Below, in pieces: positions 37,181 through 45,468 of a stretch of 47,776 bases of DNA. Origin of the DNA: JAGOUU01 sp964609155. Its GTDB lineage: Bacteria; Pseudomonadota; Gammaproteobacteria; JAGOUU01. The notes under the pieces were generated by a model. That model did no database searches and had not been told where the DNA came from. It was given only the letters and a program-made list of their open reading frames with translations. Positions within the stretch are counted from its first letter, which is position 1. Every line of letters begins with the position of its first letter. The DNA lies in NCBI GenBank assembly GCA_964609155.1, contig CAZSRF010000014.1:1-47776 (forward strand). The letters are read 5' to 3'. The position numbers were made by a program, and so were the translations under genes.

Positions 37181-37723
37181 ATGCAATACCAATTTAATTC
37201 CCTAGATAACCATCTACTAGTGGCGATGCCAAACCTAAATAATCATTACTTCAGTCAGTCAGTCGTCCTTGTTTGTCGACATGATGAAACTGGAGCCATG
37301 GGTATCATAATAAATAGACCGCTAGATATTACAGTTGAAGATATTTTAATTAAAATGCGCTTTAAGAATAATAATAAAGATCTTATAGATATGCCTGTAT
37401 TATCTGGAGGTCCTGTTAAAACAAATAAAGCAATGATGCTCTCTTTTACTGATAACAATGAACTTGTCCTAAATAAAAATGAAGAAATTATTGGTTCTTT
37501 ATCCTATGGCCAAGGTCCTGATCTTTTTATTATTACACTTGGCCACTGCATATGGCAAGCTGGTCAACTAGAGCAAGAGTTGGTCAATAATCTATGGCTA
37601 ACAACACCTGCCGATCCTGAAATTATATTCAGCACTCCATTCGAGCATCAATGGCGTGAATGCACTTATAATATGGGTATTGACGAACTACATAATTTAA
37701 GTACTTATGGTGGTCATGCATAA
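37181..37723 (+). CDS. yqgE: YqgE/AlgH family protein (UPF0301)
   Basis: A conserved 180-residue protein of unproven biochemical function. The family pattern is clear: NHLLVAMPNLNNHYFSQSVVLVCRHDE, GAMGIIINRPL, VLSGGPVKT, FIITLGHCIWQAGQLEQEL and the C-terminal WRECTYNMGID. Its end overlaps the ruvX start, the conserved yqgE-ruvX pairing. The 149 bases upstream (37032-37180) contain a short direct repeat of ACTTTTATGC and no recognisable gene. Confidence 0.95.
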   Translation: MQYQFNSLDNHLLVAMPNLNNHYFSQSVVLVCRHDETGAMGIIINRPLDITVEDILIKMRFKNNNKDLIDMPVLSGGPVKTNKAMMLSFTDNNELVLNKNEEIIGSLSYGQGPDLFIITLGHCIWQAGQLEQELVNNLWLTTPADPEIIFSTPFEHQWRECTYNMGIDELHNLSTYGGHA

Positions 37724-38153
37724 TTCTGCTGCATTTGTTGCTCTAGGCTTTGACTTTGGCTTAAAGAAAATTGGCATTGCTGTTGGCCAGAGCATCACAA
37801 AAACTGCTGCACCTCTAGATATTATTCCAGCTAATAATGGTCTACCGAACAAAACACAATTAGAAAAAATTATTAAAAATTGGAAACCTAAAATACTAGT
37901 TGTTGGCATGCCTTATCAAGAAGATGGCAGCTCTCAAGAGATGGGCTTGTTAGCTGAAAAATTTGCCCATTACCTAGCACAAAATTTTCAAACTCAATAT
38001 AAGCTTACCGTTGTAACTATTGATGAACGCTATTCCAGCATTGAAGCTAAACGAAAATTCATAGAGCTACGCCAACAAAACCTAATTAAAAAAGGTTCTA
38101 AGCTGGATGACATAGCTGCTTGCATTATTCTTGAAAGATGGCTACAAAGTTAA
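37707..38153 (+). CDS. ruvX: Holliday junction resolvase-like RuvX (YqgF)
   Basis: An RNase H-fold nuclease of the YqgF family, linked to pre-16S rRNA 5' processing. The 148-residue protein has LGFDFGLKKIGIAVG with the first acidic residue, LVVGMPYQEDGS, VTIDERYSSIEAKRK and KLDDIAACIILERWL with the last catalytic Asp. ATG 37707 or the inner ATG 37716 could be used; both overlap the yqgE stop. It converges with the GHKL ATPase gene, 20 bases away, with no visible terminator between them. Confidence 0.95.
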   Translation: MVVMHNSAAFVALGFDFGLKKIGIAVGQSITKTAAPLDIIPANNGLPNKTQLEKIIKNWKPKILVVGMPYQEDGSSQEMGLLAEKFAHYLAQNFQTQYKLTVVTIDERYSSIEAKRKFIELRQQNLIKKGSKLDDIAACIILERWLQS

Positions 38154-38173
38154 TAAGAAAATATCGTATATAC

Positions 38174-38965
38174 TTATTTAAAAGATCTGCCATACCATAA
38201 AGGGTAATCACAAGAATGTTGTTCACCATCCATTGACTCTGCAGAGGTGGAAATTACAAAACTCATACTTGATGCGGCTTTACGCCCATGTACTGAAAAC
38301 TGCCTTACACGATGAGGACCACAGATGGTAGGTAAGGATAATATTGTATCCTCTTTATTTAAACTTGATCTGCTTAACTTCGCAAATTTTTCTGTCGCCA
38401 CACTTGATATTGAGTCTAAGACGGTATCAAATGTTTGACCACATCGAACCTTACTAGATGATAGTGTAATATGTGCACCTTTTGATGTTCTGTTATTTAG
38501 AATAAGATGCCCCTCATAGCCGTCAAGTAGTTTTGCTACTATAGCTAAACCCAAGTTTCTACCACCTAATTTATCCTTTGATTTGTGTGAGTCTCTACAA
38601 AGCGCTGTCCTGTAATGATACTCTCCCACTAATGAAGGAACAATGCCCGATCCATCATCTAGAATACAGATCTCTACTCTATTAGCATAACTTAATGATT
38701 CCTCTAATAGAAACATGCAAATATATGACGCATCGGCATCAATTGAGTTTTTAAAAAACTCTCCCATCGCATCTATCGATGCGATAAAAGCAGCAGAGTT
38801 TTTTACTCCGTCAATATCTAACCCATAAGAAAGCAAAGTTTCAGTAATTTTAGTTCTAACTTCCATTAAAGCTTGTGAACGCTTAAATTCGTCACTACCA
38901 TCACGGATTGAGTACAACTCTTTAAAAGCAGCGAGTTTATCATAATATAATAATGGTTTCCACAT
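38174..38965 (-). CDS. Stand-alone GHKL ATPase (last gene of kinase cluster)
   Basis: A 263-residue soluble protein with the GHKL ATP-binding boxes: N-box MGEFFKNSIDAD (Glu69, Asn73, Asp76), close to the E-x-x-x-N-S-x-D-A form of MutL and Hsp90; G1 DDGSGI (103-108); G2 KLGGRNLGLAIV (132-143); and a strand SKGAHITLSSS. There is no membrane segment and no phosphoacceptor His domain. The C-terminal 90 residues have no recognisable domain. It lies 23 bases after the PP2C gene and is the last of five co-directional genes beginning with 4-hydroxyphenylpyruvate dioxygenase. It could be an anti-sigma-type kinase or a chaperone-like ATPase controlled by the kinase/phosphatase pair. No STAS-domain partner is nearby. 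Confidence 0.75.
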   Translation of the reverse strand: MWKPLLYYDKLAAFKELYSIRDGSDEFKRSQALMEVRTKITETLLSYGLDIDGVKNSAAFIASIDAMGEFFKNSIDADASYICMFLLEESLSYANRVEICILDDGSGIVPSLVGEYHYRTALCRDSHKSKDKLGGRNLGLAIVAKLLDGYEGHLILNNRTSKGAHITLSSSKVRCGQTFDTVLDSISSVATEKFAKLSRSSLNKEDTILSLPTICGPHRVRQFSVHGRKAASSMSFVISTSAESMDGEQHSCDYPLWYGRSFK

Positions 38966-38988
38966 TGACCTATCCGATTTTTTAATAA

Positions 38989-39819
38989 TTACTTTCTTCT
39001 ACATATAATAAAGCTTGCATCATCTGATTTAAACAATGGCTTGTTATTTAATATATTAATATTGTTTTGGATAGAGTAAACAATTTTTTTTGCTATATCC
39101 TCTAATTTTTCTGATTTAATTATAGATATTAACTCCATATATGTATAGTTATCAAAGACACCATCTGTAGCTAAAAAAATTGTATCAAATTTGGACATTT
39201 TACTATGGTTATTATCTTTACATACTTCGTCAGATTGAAATTTCTTTACATAAAAATCATGACAACCTACAACATTGTTGACAATATTTAATCTTGGATG
39301 TAACAATGCATTTTCTGGTGTAATCAAATTTTTTGATAATAATTCACCAACCTCTGATTGGAATGGAGTAAGGAATTTTAATTTACCTTTACAACCTGCC
39401 AATAAAATACCAGAATCCCCTATTTGGAATATTGTAATTTTCTTATTAAGAATAACTATAATCGATAAAGTTGTCTGCGGAGGGCCAGATAAGTTTAAGA
39501 TTTTATTATTTACCTGATGTAATTTCGTTTCAATAGCATAAACAATTTCAGACATACTGTATGTTAAATTATTTTGCTTGAAAACATCTAATATCCCATA
39601 AAGTGCAAGATCTACCGCTCGAAAACTATCTACGCTTCCGCCAACACCATCAGCAACAGCCATGACAATACCATGAGGAATTGAGTAAATTAATAATCCA
39701 TCTTCATTAATACTCTTGCTTGGAAGTTTAGTTGTAAAATATACTACGTCATAATTATTAGCAGACCACAGCTCATAGCAGCTCATAGATAATGATACCG
39801 ATATGACTTGCTTACTCAT
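38989..39819 (-). CDS. PP2C-family protein phosphatase
   Basis: A 276-residue metal-dependent Ser/Thr phosphatase. The PP2C motifs are in order: SINEDG (Asp40), VMAVADGVGG (Asp57, Gly58), PQTTLSIIV, FQIGDSGILLA, ATDGVFDN and the C-terminal SDDASFIICRRK, so all metal-binding aspartates are present. There is no membrane segment or sensor domain. The start overlaps the end of the kinase gene by eight bases, which implies coupled translation and suggests that the two enzymes act on a common target. The GHKL ATPase 23 bases downstream is a candidate target. Confidence 0.85.
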   Translation of the reverse strand: MSKQVISVSLSMSCYELWSANNYDVVYFTTKLPSKSINEDGLLIYSIPHGIVMAVADGVGGSVDSFRAVDLALYGILDVFKQNNLTYSMSEIVYAIETKLHQVNNKILNLSGPPQTTLSIIVILNKKITIFQIGDSGILLAGCKGKLKFLTPFQSEVGELLSKNLITPENALLHPRLNIVNNVVGCHDFYVKKFQSDEVCKDNNHSKMSKFDTIFLATDGVFDNYTYMELISIIKSEKLEDIAKKIVYSIQNNINILNNKPLFKSDDASFIICRRK

Positions 39820-40546
39820 TATAGGCTTCTTCCCAAACTATATTCTCTAAATGAACACGAAGCGCTGTGGCGTTACGAAACTTTTTTGTAATTAAAGACT
39901 TTTTTAATCCCATACAAATATCTTTAATGGGTTGAGGGTGATTTGCATATGTTTTCTTGCCACCTAAACACTCATATAAAATTTGAATAGTTTCATAAAT
40001 ATCATCAAAACTATTAACTTTACAACTGTTACCCCAATGATGCATATCTAATATTTTTATTTTGAAACCTAATCCATATCTATTGACTATAATATTATCA
40101 CTATGTAAATCACCATGTAATATTTTTTTAGAATGCATAAACTCAAGGCCAAGCAATATTGTGTGAATCAATTGTAATGACAATGTTCTGCTTAATCTCT
40201 TTTTTGGTTGTCTTGCAATATAATCTGATAAAATTTCACCCTCAACATATTCTGATATTAGACATGTAATTAATTTTTTATTGTGCAAAATAGTCTCATG
40301 AGTATGGTATTGGATAATCAGTGGACATTCAGAAAGTTCATGTAGCAACTTAGCATAACGTATAGCCACTTTATTATTTCTATTGCGCTCATGATAGAAA
40401 AATTTCGCTGTTCTAATAATTCCTGTCGTTAATTCTTTAACTTTATATACTTCACCTTCATACCCAGAACCCAGTTTTTCTTGAATAACATATTTTCCAT
40501 AAATAACTTTATCAGCAGGGAAATTGAATTTAGCTATATTGCGCAT
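39812..40546 (-). CDS. Eukaryotic-like Ser/Thr protein kinase
   Basis: A 244-residue single-domain kinase. The Gly-rich loop is LGSGYEGEVYKV (26-34), the ATP lysine is Lys48 in RTAKFF, the catalytic loop is HGDLHSDN (144-151) with HGD in place of HRD, and the metal-binding Asp167 is in DMHHWG in place of DFG. The hinge is ISEYVEG. The kinase is likely active, but the activation segment is short and resembles small-substrate or atypical kinases, so the target may not be a protein. No transmembrane or PASTA domain. It starts two bases after the FAH-family gene stop and overlaps the phosphatase gene by eight bases, placing it inside the aromatic-catabolism operon. Confidence 0.85.
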   Translation of the reverse strand: MRNIAKFNFPADKVIYGKYVIQEKLGSGYEGEVYKVKELTTGIIRTAKFFYHERNRNNKVAIRYAKLLHELSECPLIIQYHTHETILHNKKLITCLISEYVEGEILSDYIARQPKKRLSRTLSLQLIHTILLGLEFMHSKKILHGDLHSDNIIVNRYGLGFKIKILDMHHWGNSCKVNSFDDIYETIQILYECLGGKKTYANHPQPIKDICMGLKKSLITKKFRNATALRVHLENIVWEEAYNE

Positions 40547-40548
40547 TA

Positions 40549-41529
40549 TTAGTACTTTACTATTTTTTGTTCTATTAAACCAAATATAGAATTATTATCG
40601 TGATCTAACATCTCTATACTAACTATATCGCCATATTGTAAAAAATTAGTTTCTGGCTTACCTTTAGCAATAGTTTCTAAACTTCTTTTTTCAACAATAC
40701 ATGATGATCCTGTATTGCGATCTATATTAGAAACTGTACCAGAACCTATAATCGTACCTGCAGTTAATTCTCGAGTTTTAGCTGCATGGGTAATTAATTT
40801 TGGGAAATTAAATGTCATGTCTACACCTGCATTAGGTGTGCCAAAAATTTTATCATTGATTTTAGATATAATTGGTAAATGTAGTTTTCCCTCTTGCCAA
40901 TTACCTTCTAGTTCATCTAAGGTTACTGCAACTGGTGAAAAAGTACTTGCTGGTTTGCACTGAAAAAACCCAAAACCTTTGGCTAATTCACCAGCAGCTA
41001 AATTACGCAATGAAACATCATTCACGAGCATTAATAATATAATAGATTTCTCTGCAATTTTAAGATCACACCCCATGGGAACATCATTAGTAACAACAGC
41101 AACTTCTGCTTCAAAATCTATCCCATACTCTGTGTCTGCTACTTTAATGTCATCCCTTGGACCCCAAAACTTGTCTGACCCACCTTGGTACATTAAAGGA
41201 TCTGTCCAGAAGTTTGCTGGCATTTCGACTCTACGTGATTTTCTTACTAATTCAACATGGCTAACATAAGCACTCGCATCAGCCCATTGATAAGCCCTTG
41301 GCAAAGGAGACATGACTTGTTTTTCTTCGAATACAAAAGCACTATCTAATTTATTAGTATTCAACTCGTTGTAAACTTGCTCTAATGCTGGCTTATGTTT
41401 AGACCAGTTGTCCAAAGCCTCTTGTAAAGTAGATGCAATATCAGGTACAAGAACAGCTTTTTGTAAAGCTCTATCAACAACTATCAATTGCCCGTCGCGT
41501 GTACCATTTTTTAAAGTCGCTAATTTCAT
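40549..41529 (-). CDS. Fumarylacetoacetase-family hydrolase
   Basis: A 326-residue member of the fumarylacetoacetate hydrolase fold, probably catalysing the last step of tyrosine breakdown (fumarylacetoacetate to fumarate plus acetoacetate). It has an N-terminal FAA-hydrolase domain (MKLATLKNGTRDGQLIVVDR) and the catalytic domain with metal ligands in GIDFEAEVAVV (two Glu) and MLVNDVSLRN (Asp), plus GSGTVSNIDRNTGSSC. Its ATG immediately follows the stop codon of the dioxygenase gene (TAA-ATG), and the kinase gene starts two bases after its own stop. The placement supports fumarylacetoacetase, though related acylpyruvases share the fold. Confidence 0.88.
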   Translation of the reverse strand: MKLATLKNGTRDGQLIVVDRALQKAVLVPDIASTLQEALDNWSKHKPALEQVYNELNTNKLDSAFVFEEKQVMSPLPRAYQWADASAYVSHVELVRKSRRVEMPANFWTDPLMYQGGSDKFWGPRDDIKVADTEYGIDFEAEVAVVTNDVPMGCDLKIAEKSIILLMLVNDVSLRNLAAGELAKGFGFFQCKPASTFSPVAVTLDELEGNWQEGKLHLPIISKINDKIFGTPNAGVDMTFNFPKLITHAAKTRELTAGTIIGSGTVSNIDRNTGSSCIVEKRSLETIAKGKPETNFLQYGDIVSIEMLDHDNNSIFGLIEQKIVKY

Positions 41530-42627
41530 TTACAGTACTCCTCTTTGTATTTGATCAAGCTCGATTGATTCAAACAAAGCCTGAAAATTACCTTCACCAA
41601 ATCCTTCATTACCTTTACGTTGTATGATTTCAAAAAATACTGGGCCTAGCATATTTTTAGTAAAAATTTGTAGCAGCAACCCCTGACCTTTAGTTGGTGC
41701 ACCGTCTACTAAGATTCTCAATTTTTTTAACTCTTGTAATCGTTCATTATGATCAGGCACTCGTTTATCTAATAAATCATAATAAGTATCAGGCACATCT
41801 AAAAAATCTATACTACTTTTTTTTAATTCTGCAACTGATGCATAAATATCTGTAGAACCGAGTGCAATATGTTGAATACCTTCACCTCTGAATTCACGAA
41901 GATATTCTTCTATTTGTGATTTATCGTCTGTACCTTCATTAATAGGAATACGTATTTTACCGCATGGGCTAGTCATGGCACGGCTTAATAAACCTGTTAG
42001 TTTGCCCTCAATATCAAAATATCTAATCTCTTTAAAATTAAATAATTTCTCGTAAAATTTAGCCCAAGTATCCATTTGCCCCCGTCTGACATTATGAGTA
42101 ACATGATCTATATAAGATAATTTATTACCTATATTATCAAAGTCTGCATTTTCAATTGGCTTAAAATCAACTTGATAGATATTATCTTGACCATATTTAT
42201 CAATAAAATAGATAACACTACCTCCGATACCATAAATTGCCGGAATGTTTAATTCTCCCGTATTTATCTTACTATGATAAGGTTCAGCTCCCAATTTAAG
42301 AGCACGTTCATAAGCATAGTCAGCATTTAAAACTCTAAATCCCATAGCACACGCACCAGCCCCATGAGAAGCTGCAAAATCCTGTGCAAAGCCCTTTTCT
42401 TTGTTCAAAATAAAATTAATATGCCCCTGACGATATAAAACAACATCTTTTGAGCGATGCTTTGCAACAGCTCTAAAACCAAGATTTTCAAAATCTTTAG
42501 CCAGCCTATGAGGATCGGGGGACGTATACTCCAAAAATTCGAATCCATCTGTAGCCATCGGATTGGCATTGAAAATAGTCGCTGCCTTTGAAGGTTTCTC
42601 AACTAAAAACGCTTTAGATAACAACAT
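41530..42627 (-). CDS. hppD: 4-hydroxyphenylpyruvate dioxygenase
   Basis: HPPD converts 4-hydroxyphenylpyruvate to homogentisate with O2 and Fe(II). The 365-residue protein has the two-domain vicinal-oxygen-chelate layout and the three iron ligands: His in YIDHVTHNV, His in GIQHIALGSTD and Glu in GPVFFEIIQRKG. AAGGAGAG precedes the ATG by three bases. In Legionella the homologue (legiolysin) makes homogentisate that oxidises to brown pyomelanin. It is the first of a five-gene minus-strand unit and its stop codon touches the start of the FAH-family gene. Confidence 0.96.
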   Translation of the reverse strand: MLLSKAFLVEKPSKAATIFNANPMATDGFEFLEYTSPDPHRLAKDFENLGFRAVAKHRSKDVVLYRQGHINFILNKEKGFAQDFAASHGAGACAMGFRVLNADYAYERALKLGAEPYHSKINTGELNIPAIYGIGGSVIYFIDKYGQDNIYQVDFKPIENADFDNIGNKLSYIDHVTHNVRRGQMDTWAKFYEKLFNFKEIRYFDIEGKLTGLLSRAMTSPCGKIRIPINEGTDDKSQIEEYLREFRGEGIQHIALGSTDIYASVAELKKSSIDFLDVPDTYYDLLDKRVPDHNERLQELKKLRILVDGAPTKGQGLLLQIFTKNMLGPVFFEIIQRKGNEGFGEGNFQALFESIELDQIQRGVL

Positions 42628-42652
42628 ATGCTCTCCTTTTGTTTTATGCTTT

Positions 42653-42682
42653 ACTATAATAAAACAATAACTATTATTACAA
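42653..42682 (-). promoter_or_regulatory. Candidate promoter of the hppD-kinase operon
   Basis: On the minus strand TTGTAA (42682-42677), an 18-base spacer and TATAGT (42658-42653) form a good sigma-70 promoter. The start point would be near 42646, giving a leader of about 20 bases that contains the strong AAGGAGAG site. Confidence 0.5.
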
Positions 42683-42693
42683 AATATATTTTG
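42680..42693. promoter_or_regulatory. 14-bp perfect palindrome, possible operator
   Basis: CAAAATATATTTTG reads the same on both strands and overlaps the -35 element of the predicted hppD promoter, between the two divergent aromatic-catabolism units. It is a reasonable site for a dimeric repressor. AT-richness makes chance palindromes more likely here, so confidence is limited. Confidence 0.35.
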
Positions 42694-42720
42694 GTTTATA
42701 TAATTATAATAGCTAAACTA

Positions 42721-42738
42721 TTTGTAGACTTATACAAA
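42721..42738. promoter_or_regulatory. TTTGTA-N6-TACAAA dyad upstream of hisC
   Basis: TTTGTA (42721-42726) and TACAAA (42733-42738) form a 6-6-6 dyad, 26 bases before the aminotransferase ATG. It resembles an operator, but the half-sites are not those of the TyrR box (TGTAAA-N6-TTTACA). Confidence 0.3.
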
Positions 42739-42763
42739 ATATTGCATATAAAACTATATAGAA

Positions 42764-43942
42764 ATGACTTTTGATAAAATAGATAAGATACTTAATATTT
42801 CTGAGCAGACAAACAACCATACATCCTTAGGGTTGCCTTATACCAAAAACTTAACTACCTATGTCCCTGGTAAACCTATAGAGACTTTAGCGCGTGAAAA
42901 GAATTTATCAAAAATAATAAAATTAGCTAGTAATGAAAACCCCTATGGACCCAGCCCTAAAGTCAAACAAGCCATAATTGACAATATTGATTCCATAAAT
43001 TTATATCCCGATCCGGATCAATATAGTATAAAAAATACTTTAGCGAATTTTTATGACATTAATTTTAATAACTTAACTATTGGTAACGGCTCTGATGAGC
43101 TTATCCGAATTATTATTCAAACATTTGTTAACAATAAACATAATATAATAGCACCCAAATTCAGTTTTAGTAGCTATTTGATTAACGCTCAAATTGTAGA
43201 AGCTGAATATATTACAACTAATATTCATTCTAACTGGCAAAGTGACTTACAAGCGATCTTAGATAAAATTAATCCTCAGACCAAAATGGTTTGTTTGGCA
43301 AATCCCAATAACCCTACTGGAAGTTATTTACATCCAGATGTCATTGAAGAATTTTTGACCAAAGTTCCTGAAAATATTTTAATATTATTGGACGAAGCTT
43401 ATTTTGAATACATTAAATATGCTAATAATTTTAATTCGTTAAATACTGATTATCTAGTTGATCACACAATAAACTTGCTAAAAAAATTCAATAACTTAAT
43501 TATTCTGCGTACTTTCTCAAAAGCCTATGGTCTAGCAGGGCTAAGAATTGGTTATGCTATCAGCAACTCTGATATTTCTAATCTTTTACATAAAGTTAAA
43601 CAACCTTTTAATGTAAATAGGTTAGCTCAAATAGCTGCAATAGCAGCAGTATCAGATCAAAAGTTTATACAGGATATTGTTGCGAAAAATAGCTTTGAGA
43701 GAAATTCACTCTATACTGTTTTCGATGAGTTAAATATTAATTATATTCGCTCTCAAACAAATTTTATTACTGTCAATATCAAAAATAGCTTGCAACTATA
43801 CAATAAATTATTAGATCATGGAATAATAACTCGTCCACTAGCAAATTATGATCTCCATGAATCATTACGTATTACCATTGGGAATGCACAAGAAAACCAT
43901 TTTTTAAAACAGACATTACAAAGTATATTATCACATGGATAA
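42764..43942 (+). CDS. hisC: HisC-type aminotransferase, probably aromatic here
   Basis: A class I/II PLP aminotransferase of 392 residues, of the histidinol-phosphate aminotransferase family. Motifs: YVPGKPIE, KLASNENPYGPSP, IGNGSDELI, CLANPNNPTGS, LLDEAYFEY and the PLP lysine in RTFSKAYGLAGLRIGYA. No other his gene is nearby. Instead it overlaps phenylalanine hydroxylase by eight bases and is divergent from the HPPD gene, so it may transaminate tyrosine or phenylalanine to the arylpyruvate that HPPD needs; HisC-family enzymes are known to accept aromatic amino acids. The N-terminal 30 residues before YVPGK are longer than usual. The histidine-pathway role remains possible. Confidence 0.85.
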   Translation: MTFDKIDKILNISEQTNNHTSLGLPYTKNLTTYVPGKPIETLAREKNLSKIIKLASNENPYGPSPKVKQAIIDNIDSINLYPDPDQYSIKNTLANFYDINFNNLTIGNGSDELIRIIIQTFVNNKHNIIAPKFSFSSYLINAQIVEAEYITTNIHSNWQSDLQAILDKINPQTKMVCLANPNNPTGSYLHPDVIEEFLTKVPENILILLDEAYFEYIKYANNFNSLNTDYLVDHTINLLKKFNNLIILRTFSKAYGLAGLRIGYAISNSDISNLLHKVKQPFNVNRLAQIAAIAAVSDQKFIQDIVAKNSFERNSLYTVFDELNINYIRSQTNFITVNIKNSLQLYNKLLDHGIITRPLANYDLHESLRITIGNAQENHFLKQTLQSILSHG

Positions 43943-44723
43943 AACTACGAAGTATATAGCAAAAAAACCCAATGCTAAGGGTTATATCGACTATACAGAT
44001 ATAGAAAATACTACATGGCGAACACTATTCGCAAGACAATTCCATGTGGTAGAAAAGCGTGCTTGTCCAGAATTTCTTGATGGTTTAAATATTCTCAAAT
44101 TTTCTGAGGATACAATACCTCAATTAGATGACGTTAATAATCATTTATCTAAAGCAACAGGATGGGAGGTTGCACCTGTTGCTGCATTAATTAGCTTTGA
44201 TAAATTTTTTCATTTACTAGCTAACCGGAAATTTCCAGCAGCAACTTTTATTAGAACTCCTGAGGAATTAGACTATTTACAAGAACCAGATATCTTTCAT
44301 GAATTATTTGGGCATTGCCCCATGCTAACTAATCAAGTATACGCCAATTTTACAGAGGCGTTTGGTAAACTCGGTGTAGGAGCTTCCCCTCTTATTCAGA
44401 AATTATTAGCTAGAGTCTATTGGTTTACCATAGAGTTTGGTTTAATTAAAACTACTCAAGGCTTAAAAATTTATGGTGGAGGAATTTTATCCTCTATTGG
44501 TGAAACAGTGTATGCCCTAGATAGTAATGTACCTGAACGCAAACCTTTCGATTTATTAACAGCTTTAAGAACACCATACCGGATTGATATATATCAAACT
44601 ATATATTTTATCATAAATAAATTTGAAGATTTATTTAATATAATGAATACTGATGTAATACAAACTATTGAGACTGCAATTCAGTTAGGTGAGTTCAAAC
44701 CTACTTACCCTAAAAAGCAATAA
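43935..44723 (+). CDS. phhA: Phenylalanine 4-monooxygenase
   Basis: PhhA hydroxylates phenylalanine to tyrosine using O2, Fe(II) and tetrahydropterin. The 262-residue protein is the short bacterial form without a regulatory domain. The iron ligands are the two His in DIFHELFGHCPML and the Glu in WFTIEFGLIK; YGGGILSSIGE is also typical. It overlaps the upstream aminotransferase gene by eight bases and is followed 18 bases later by the pterin dehydratase that regenerates its cofactor. Confidence 0.96.
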   Translation: MDKTTKYIAKKPNAKGYIDYTDIENTTWRTLFARQFHVVEKRACPEFLDGLNILKFSEDTIPQLDDVNNHLSKATGWEVAPVAALISFDKFFHLLANRKFPAATFIRTPEELDYLQEPDIFHELFGHCPMLTNQVYANFTEAFGKLGVGASPLIQKLLARVYWFTIEFGLIKTTQGLKIYGGGILSSIGETVYALDSNVPERKPFDLLTALRTPYRIDIYQTIYFIINKFEDLFNIMNTDVIQTIETAIQLGEFKPTYPKKQ

Positions 44724-44741
44724 CATAAATTTTAATATATT

Positions 44742-45077
44742 ATGGCCATAGATCTTACAGAAAAAAAATGTGTCCCTTGTGAAGGTGGAGTACCAGCATT
44801 AAATACAACAGAAATTCAAAGCTATTTAAAGCTCACCCCAGATTGGGAGTTAAATTCAAACTCCACGATGATTTCTCGTAAATTTGAATTCAAAGGTTTT
44901 TATAAAACAATAAGCTTTGTCAATGCAATAGCCTGGATTGCTAATCAAGAAAATCATCACCCCGATCTTGAGGTCAGTTATAATAGCTGCTTAGTAAAAT
45001 TTACTACACATGCTATAAAAGGCTTAACAGATAATGATTTTATTTGTGCAGCTAAAATAAATAAAATTTTCAATTAA
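44742..45077 (+). CDS. phhB: Pterin-4a-carbinolamine dehydratase
   Basis: This enzyme dehydrates the 4a-hydroxytetrahydropterin formed by PhhA and so recycles the cofactor. The 111-residue protein has the family core WELNSNSTMISRKFEFKGF, AWIANQENHHPDLEVSYN (active-site His pair) and KFTTHAIKGLTDNDFICA. Length is normal. It is in the unit hisC-phhA-phhB, matching Pseudomonas phhAB logic. Confidence 0.95.
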   Translation: MAIDLTEKKCVPCEGGVPALNTTEIQSYLKLTPDWELNSNSTMISRKFEFKGFYKTISFVNAIAWIANQENHHPDLEVSYNSCLVKFTTHAIKGLTDNDFICAAKINKIFN

Positions 45078-45102
45078 TACCTATTAATTACAGGGATGTT
45101 TA

Positions 45103-45468
45103 GTGAAAAATAATTCATCTTTACCTACCATAAATAACACTGAGAGTGGTGATAGTAACAATAGTAATTTAAGAAATCTATTAGTTAAACTAGAAAATTT
45201 TAAGAATACTGTTGATAATAATGATCTAAATAACGAATATATCTCCGATACTTTATCTGATATAACAAATAAAATAATCAATTTACTTGATAATGACGAG
45301 TTAAAATATTATAAGTTAACAGAGGAAATTGCTGTGACTTACTCTAAACTTAAAAATGAGACCTCGCTTGATTTATTAGTTTTATTTAATTTTTTCAAAG
45401 CTGAGATAACTAATAGCGATTATTTTCTATACCAAGTTAGCCAAAATATGGTTGAAGCAGACTCATAA
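45103..45468 (+). CDS. Small acidic orphan after phhB
   Basis: A 121-residue protein with GTG start at 45103 (no in-frame ATG precedes it), following phhB by 25 bases. The first 20 residues are Asn/Ser-rich, then three or four predicted helices rich in Leu, Asn, Asp and Lys (LRNLLVKLENFKNTV, ISDTLSDITNKIINLL). No signal peptide, membrane segment or known motif. Its position makes it part of the phenylalanine operon; whether it has a role there is unknown. Confidence 0.5.
   Translation: MKNNSSLPTINNTESGDSNNSNLRNLLVKLENFKNTVDNNDLNNEYISDTLSDITNKIINLLDNDELKYYKLTEEIAVTYSKLKNETSLDLLVLFNFFKAEITNSDYFLYQVSQNMVEADS

Noticed and set aside
42721..42738. TyrR box upstream of the aminotransferase gene
   Set aside because: The half-sites are TTTGTA/TACAAA rather than TGTAAA/TTTACA, so it is listed only as an unassigned dyad.
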